Positions 59,795 to 64,000 of a stretch of 64,000 nt of DNA are shown piece by piece. The stretch's first letter is position 1. Each line of letters opens with the position of its first letter. This DNA is from Glossina fuscipes. Lineage: Eukaryota > Arthropoda > Insecta > Diptera > Glossinidae. The notes under the pieces are model-generated. The model worked only from the letters and a program-made list of their open reading frames with translations. It ran no database searches and was not told where the DNA came from. The position numbers were made by a program, and so were the translations under genes. The stretch covers positions 33,825,755 to 33,889,754 of the forward strand of contig NW_023998416.1 in the NCBI RefSeq assembly GCF_014805625.2, given 5' to 3'.

Positions 59795-62700
59795 GAAAAC
59801 TTGATGCATTAGTTCCACCCGTTGATTGCTTAGATTTTTTGTTTATATTACATTTTGACAGCATCTGACCACCCTTAAATGTTTTACTTGCATTCGTGTT
59901 ATCGATTTATTTTCCTTTTCGATGAACAGAGAAGAAGAAGAACTAGTTTCGCCATGATTTATAAAGTGCAACCTATGAACAAATAAAACAATTTATCACG
60001 CTAATAGATATATTGGTGTCATTATTATTAGTCCTAATTCATTCGTCTAAACTTGTTATTTGTATGCATTATATGCCCAATTGCGAGGTGACACAATTTT
60101 CATTTTCGTAAAACATAAGATGTTCGTTCATAGCTTCCTGTAATGAGAACGCTTAAACATGAGAATAGCAATGATGCCTCGAAAGAAGGTGAAAAGGTGG
60201 TCTGGGAACACAAATTAGAAGACGAGCGACAGTCTACGTAGACAAGAAAGCAGCACTTCTCTCAGCTGAAGAAATATAACGTAATTCCGATTATTAGATG
60301 CGGACGTATGCATCCATGCGAGGAGTTATGCAAATTTCATGCGAAATATAAATGATTGGCTTGCTTTCAAGGAGCAGCAGAGATAAGGCTAATTTGCGTA
60401 AGATACAAATACAACATTAAAGCAAATTCATTCTTCTGAAGATTGCTGGAATTTGCATACCAAAACTTGCAATGAGGATTCATCCGAGCAAATTCTAGTT
60501 AATTCTCTTTAGAGGAATGCGTAGAAAGCAAGGTCAATCATTTTACGATTGTTATACGAGCAAAGTTCTTCCATGTCCCTCGATTACAGAAATCTGTTAG
60601 ACGCTTTATACTGTTTTTCATCTGTTTTGATCCCTTTCCAAGAATTCGAAACTTAAAATTTGTATCTGTCCAAGGTAAAATGGCAAAGCTTCACATGACA
60701 TGAAATTCGTAAAATGTTTGGTGTAACAATCGAGATTCGCAGCCACACATACGAGAAAGGATAGACCCTTCTACCTGGCGAGCAAATGTACTCACATTTC
60801 TAATTAATTTTGACAAAAAATGCATTTATTTTCGTCCTAGAAATGGCCAGCTTTTCTCCCGGACTAGCTGGCAAGATTAGCCACGCGCTAGACAGAAGGA
60901 TTTTAAAATAAGCATTTTTTTTTTGGCTGGACATGCTTGGAAAGGCTAACGTAATACCCTGACTCAATAATGTGCTTGACTCAATAAAATCCGTTTCAAG
61001 AATCAATGGGATACACCCTTGTTAGAGTTGTCAAATCTTTGATAGCTGTTTCTCCGTTGGTTGATTTCGTGGTCTGTAAATCTCGACTTTATCGATATTT
61101 CTTCAATACTAGTGAAGTATTACTACCTTAACATCCTTTCGGAATTTGGTGGTACTTTAGAATTGTAATTCTCAGCTCAACTTAACGTTTGTGCCAATTA
61201 ACTTGAGACATGAAGCAAACGCAGCCGGGCATTTTAATACAAACCGAATGTCCAAAGGGATGTGTAAAGAGACTAAAAATAACTCATCTGACGAACGTGC
61301 GGTTGAAAAACTCCACCTAACTATAGAAGCACGAGTGCAAAAGCAACTTCAACGCTTAAGAGATTTTTTAAATTAGTTTTTGAAAGCAAATTTTTTTGTT
61401 CGACTATTTTAAAAATGCTCGTTCACTAATCTAATTAGTCGCCCAGATAAATTACACAGACAGTTTCAGACAGGATGACTCTTTGGGATCTCTTTCTTTG
61501 TGTTTCATTAAAACTACTTGCTAGATTGAATATTGGTCTTTCTTAGACTGCGCACCATTCGAAATATTGGTTGCAAATCATTGATGTTGTTATTCACTCA
61601 ATACGCAGTTTTGGTAAAAGCCGATTTATAGGGCCTTTCGCAAAAAAAACGGTTTAAGAAAATTTTAGGAAATTTGGTTCAACCATGCAAATAAGTTTTA
61701 CAATTTGATTTGGATCCACTGAAATCACATGTCCAGATATCATAAAGATATTAAAATATCTGTTTTTGGATCTTGCTTGCAGATACTGAAGGCCTGAACG
61801 TCCATTTTTACTTGGAACATCGGGAATAGGACGCAATTTTAAACGCAATGCCGAATTTCAAGTTAGCATACAAGTGATTCTTAATTATAAAATAGGTTAC
61901 TTCAGTAGATTTTGCCTGTCCGCAGGTTTGGCTGATGCAACTTCTTAAATGACTTCCGAATATGAACACTCGAAATGCATTTCATCTGCAGAGGGCTTGA
62001 TGTTAAAATTAAATTCGGTTGCATTTTAACTGTAAAGCGTTCAAAGAAGTATCTCAAAAGATAATCTAAGACAGAAGTGATTCCTCCGATTCCTCCTGGC
62101 CTGCATCCTTTACAAGTATCCATTATTGAAATGTAAATAAGATGGTAATGCCTCCTGTTGCAATAATGGAAATTTGGATAAGCAAATTCAAGAATGGAAT
62201 TCACTTCACAAAGTGCTACTACGTGAATTGTCTTATTTTCTCTTTTCACTTTCTTTTTGGTTTGTAATAGGATCTGTTCCTGATTTAGGATGCCTGCAAA
62301 ACAAGAAACAACATTAAGAATAACATAAAAGTGCCGTTTGGGAAAGCATGCATTGTATACCTTTTTTATGAATGAAAAGTGACAAAAATAAATGGCGCAG
62401 ATCGAGCGGTAGGAAGTCTTCAACTTTTTGTATGCGCAATGATTTCTTGTTTATGTTTACCTTTTTTTTTATTTAGCGAAAAATTTTATTCAATATAAAT
62501 CGACCCGTGAACAAAATAAACATAAAACAGAGTTGTATTGACTTTTGTAATGAACACATCTTTCAATACTCAGGCTATACGATAGTATGTAGTAATAGCG
62601 GCAGCGGTTTATTGATCCATTTGATCTATTTGAGCTTAATGAACACAGGCTCCACATCCGACACCCAACATCTTGTCCGTCCATCCTGATCTTGAGGTTC

Positions 62701-62857
62701 CCCACCAGATATGAATCGGAAAATTTGCTCTGAACAGAATAGAAGGGATAGTACGGAATTGACTCCAACAATAAGAAAGGCATTGAATTTTTTAGCTTAA
62801 AGTTTTCTTTCGCTTACGTGCATATATAAGTTTTGTTAATCATTGAAGCTGTCAAAA

Positions 62858-62959
62858 CTATACGACCAGAAAGTATTCTATACGACCAGAAAAGTATACT
62901 ATACGACCAGAAAGTATACTATATGACCAGAAAAGTATACTATACGACCAGAAAGTATA
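62858..62959. repeat. Minisatellite with alternating 20- and 21-bp units
   Basis: Five units of CTATACGACCAGAAAGTAT(A/T). Units 1, 3 and 5 carry GAAAG (20 bp) while units 2 and 4 carry GAAAAG (21 bp). The array therefore has a 41-bp higher-order period, best explained by duplication of a dimer. The open frame through it is a by-product. Confidence 0.93.
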
Positions 62960-64000
62960 CTCTAAGCTTTCTAAAAATTAAAAAGCTAGCTTTTTTATTT
63001 TTTTCTTTTATTTTATATCCAACTAACAATTTAAATCCATTCAAATTTTTGTTGATGAATAAATATTACTTTTCCTTTTTATGACTTGTACTTAAAGCTT
63101 GTCTTTTAATTATTTGAAAATATAAAAAATGGAAAAAAAAAGAAATGAAAGAAAGGAAAATAGATTGAACTGGCTTATTACAGCTTTATTTACATCGTTT
63201 TGTTTTTCGAAAGGAACTTCTTCATTGTAGACTTGTTTCGGAGTAGTTCTCCCCATCGGCCAAGTATATTGGCAGCCAAAGTTGTTTCACCAGAACCCCC
63301 GCAACCTAAGGGGTGTCCTGTGTACCCTTATGTTATAAACTAACCAAGCGTATAATGTATTGATCAGATTCCTCATGATTCGTACTTTTCAAAATTTGGT
63401 TGTTCAATATTTAAATAGTATGTATCGCAAAGTTAAAATATTCTTAATATATACAATTCGCTGATAAAATTATTCATTAAAAGTGTGAAATTGGATTAGG
63501 AAAAGAATTTCATCGTTTAATATTTTATTTGTAAACACTAACATATATTTGCTACATTTAAATCTTATCATTCAACAATGCAATTCATGCACAAACGAAA
63601 TTTAAAAAAGTGAATTTGGAGGTTTTTCCATATCTAAGATTCTAAAAATTAATATCAACACTTGAATATATAAAAATTATGATAAACGAATAGTAACAAT
63701 TCTAAAGTATGTAAACAAATAAACATATGCACAAAATACAACAACAAAATACAGACGGTACAAGTTCTAAAGTAACAAAATACATATGGTCTCACTTTTA
63801 TAATAAAAAATATATTTTTGTACATTTGTATAATGCCCTGAAATACTGTTGAGAATACAAGATACGTGTTCTGAGCATAAAAAAAACAAACATCAGAATT
63901 TGCAGAATTTGCAAAGTCAACAAAAAACATAAACACAAAAATAGTGGTTTTTCAATCAGGGTTGTTATTCGCCGTTGTAACTTTTTATCGGCAATATCGA

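Larger units (their letters stand above)
51304..64000. other. Msp300 5' flank or 5' UTR introns (12.7 kb), no intact gene
   Basis: Right of the MSGQQ start codon no further coding exon of Msp300 or of another gene was recognised. Content: tRNA-headed SINE copies (51.7-53.8 kb), a family A fragment, simple repeats (54.2, 54.6, 55.2, 55.9, 59.8 kb), a candidate promoter near 55367, a LINE 3' relic (56.7-56.9 kb), a 114-bp tandem array with an assembly gap (58.6-58.8 kb) and a minisatellite (62.9 kb). 57.0-58.5, 59.9-62.8 and 63.0-64.0 kb show nothing else I can name. Confidence 0.7.

Noticed and set aside
61902..62423. Minus-strand 173-codon open frame preceded at 62295 by an acceptor-like TTGTTTTGCAG, with coding-like patches in other frames (NFNIKPSADEMHFECSYSEV)
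   Set aside because: Coding-like fragments lie in three different frames with stops between. No domain or family was recognised and codon use resembles noncoding AT-rich DNA. It could be a degraded gene but is not supported enough to list.

Overview
The window is AT-rich animal nuclear DNA. It almost certainly comes from a higher fly (Diptera: Brachycera). The evidence is the exon content of one gene, the short (67-68 bp) and very long (9-36 kb) GT-AG introns, and many dispersed repeats with the (GTCY)n tetranucleotide core typical of dipteran mini-me-like elements. A calyptrate or tsetse-like fly would fit, but genus cannot be fixed from the sequence alone.

One gene dominates. It is the 5' part of Msp300, the fly nesprin (giant KASH/spectrin-repeat protein), on the minus strand and running off the left edge. 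Read right to left there are two alternative first coding exons (51303-50499 and 35318-33317), each with its own ATG and an in-frame stop just upstream. Both end on a phase-1 GT donor. Either can be spliced to the shared 62-bp exon at 14166-14105, which starts the first calponin-homology (CH) domain. Exons 4869-4597, 1934-1771 and 1702-1426 finish CH1, the linker and CH2 (the actin-binding domain). Exon 1358-1 begins the spectrin-repeat rod and is cut by the window edge. All junctions keep frame: phases 1, 0, 0, 2, 0 in order. None of the seven exons is an intact single ORF with a natural start and stop, so ORF calling alone misses most of the gene.

The rest is intron and 5' flank. 1935-4596 is an intron with a mariner-like transposase relic. 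4870-14104 holds a tandem, extremely AT-rich tract (about 11.84-12.61 kb). 14167-33316 (19 kb) and 35319-50498 (15 kb) are loaded with degenerate copies of one roughly 350-bp interspersed family (family A) in both orientations, a second related family (B), a tRNA-like pseudogene/SINE head, and simple repeats. 51304-64000 is 5' flank or 5'-UTR intron with a tRNA-headed SINE family, a non-LTR retrotransposon 3' relic, a 114-bp tandem array interrupted by a 10-N assembly gap, and a 20/21-bp minisatellite. Two Inr/DPE-like candidate promoters for Msp300 transcripts are noted (about 36267 and 55367, minus strand).

No intact second protein gene, CRISPR array, rRNA or functional tRNA was recognised. 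The most interesting items are the dual interchangeable N-termini of Msp300, the triplicated SPFNVTL(K/R)TT motif in one of them, a decayed cysteine-pair coding relic at 48.05-48.45 kb, and the repeat families.
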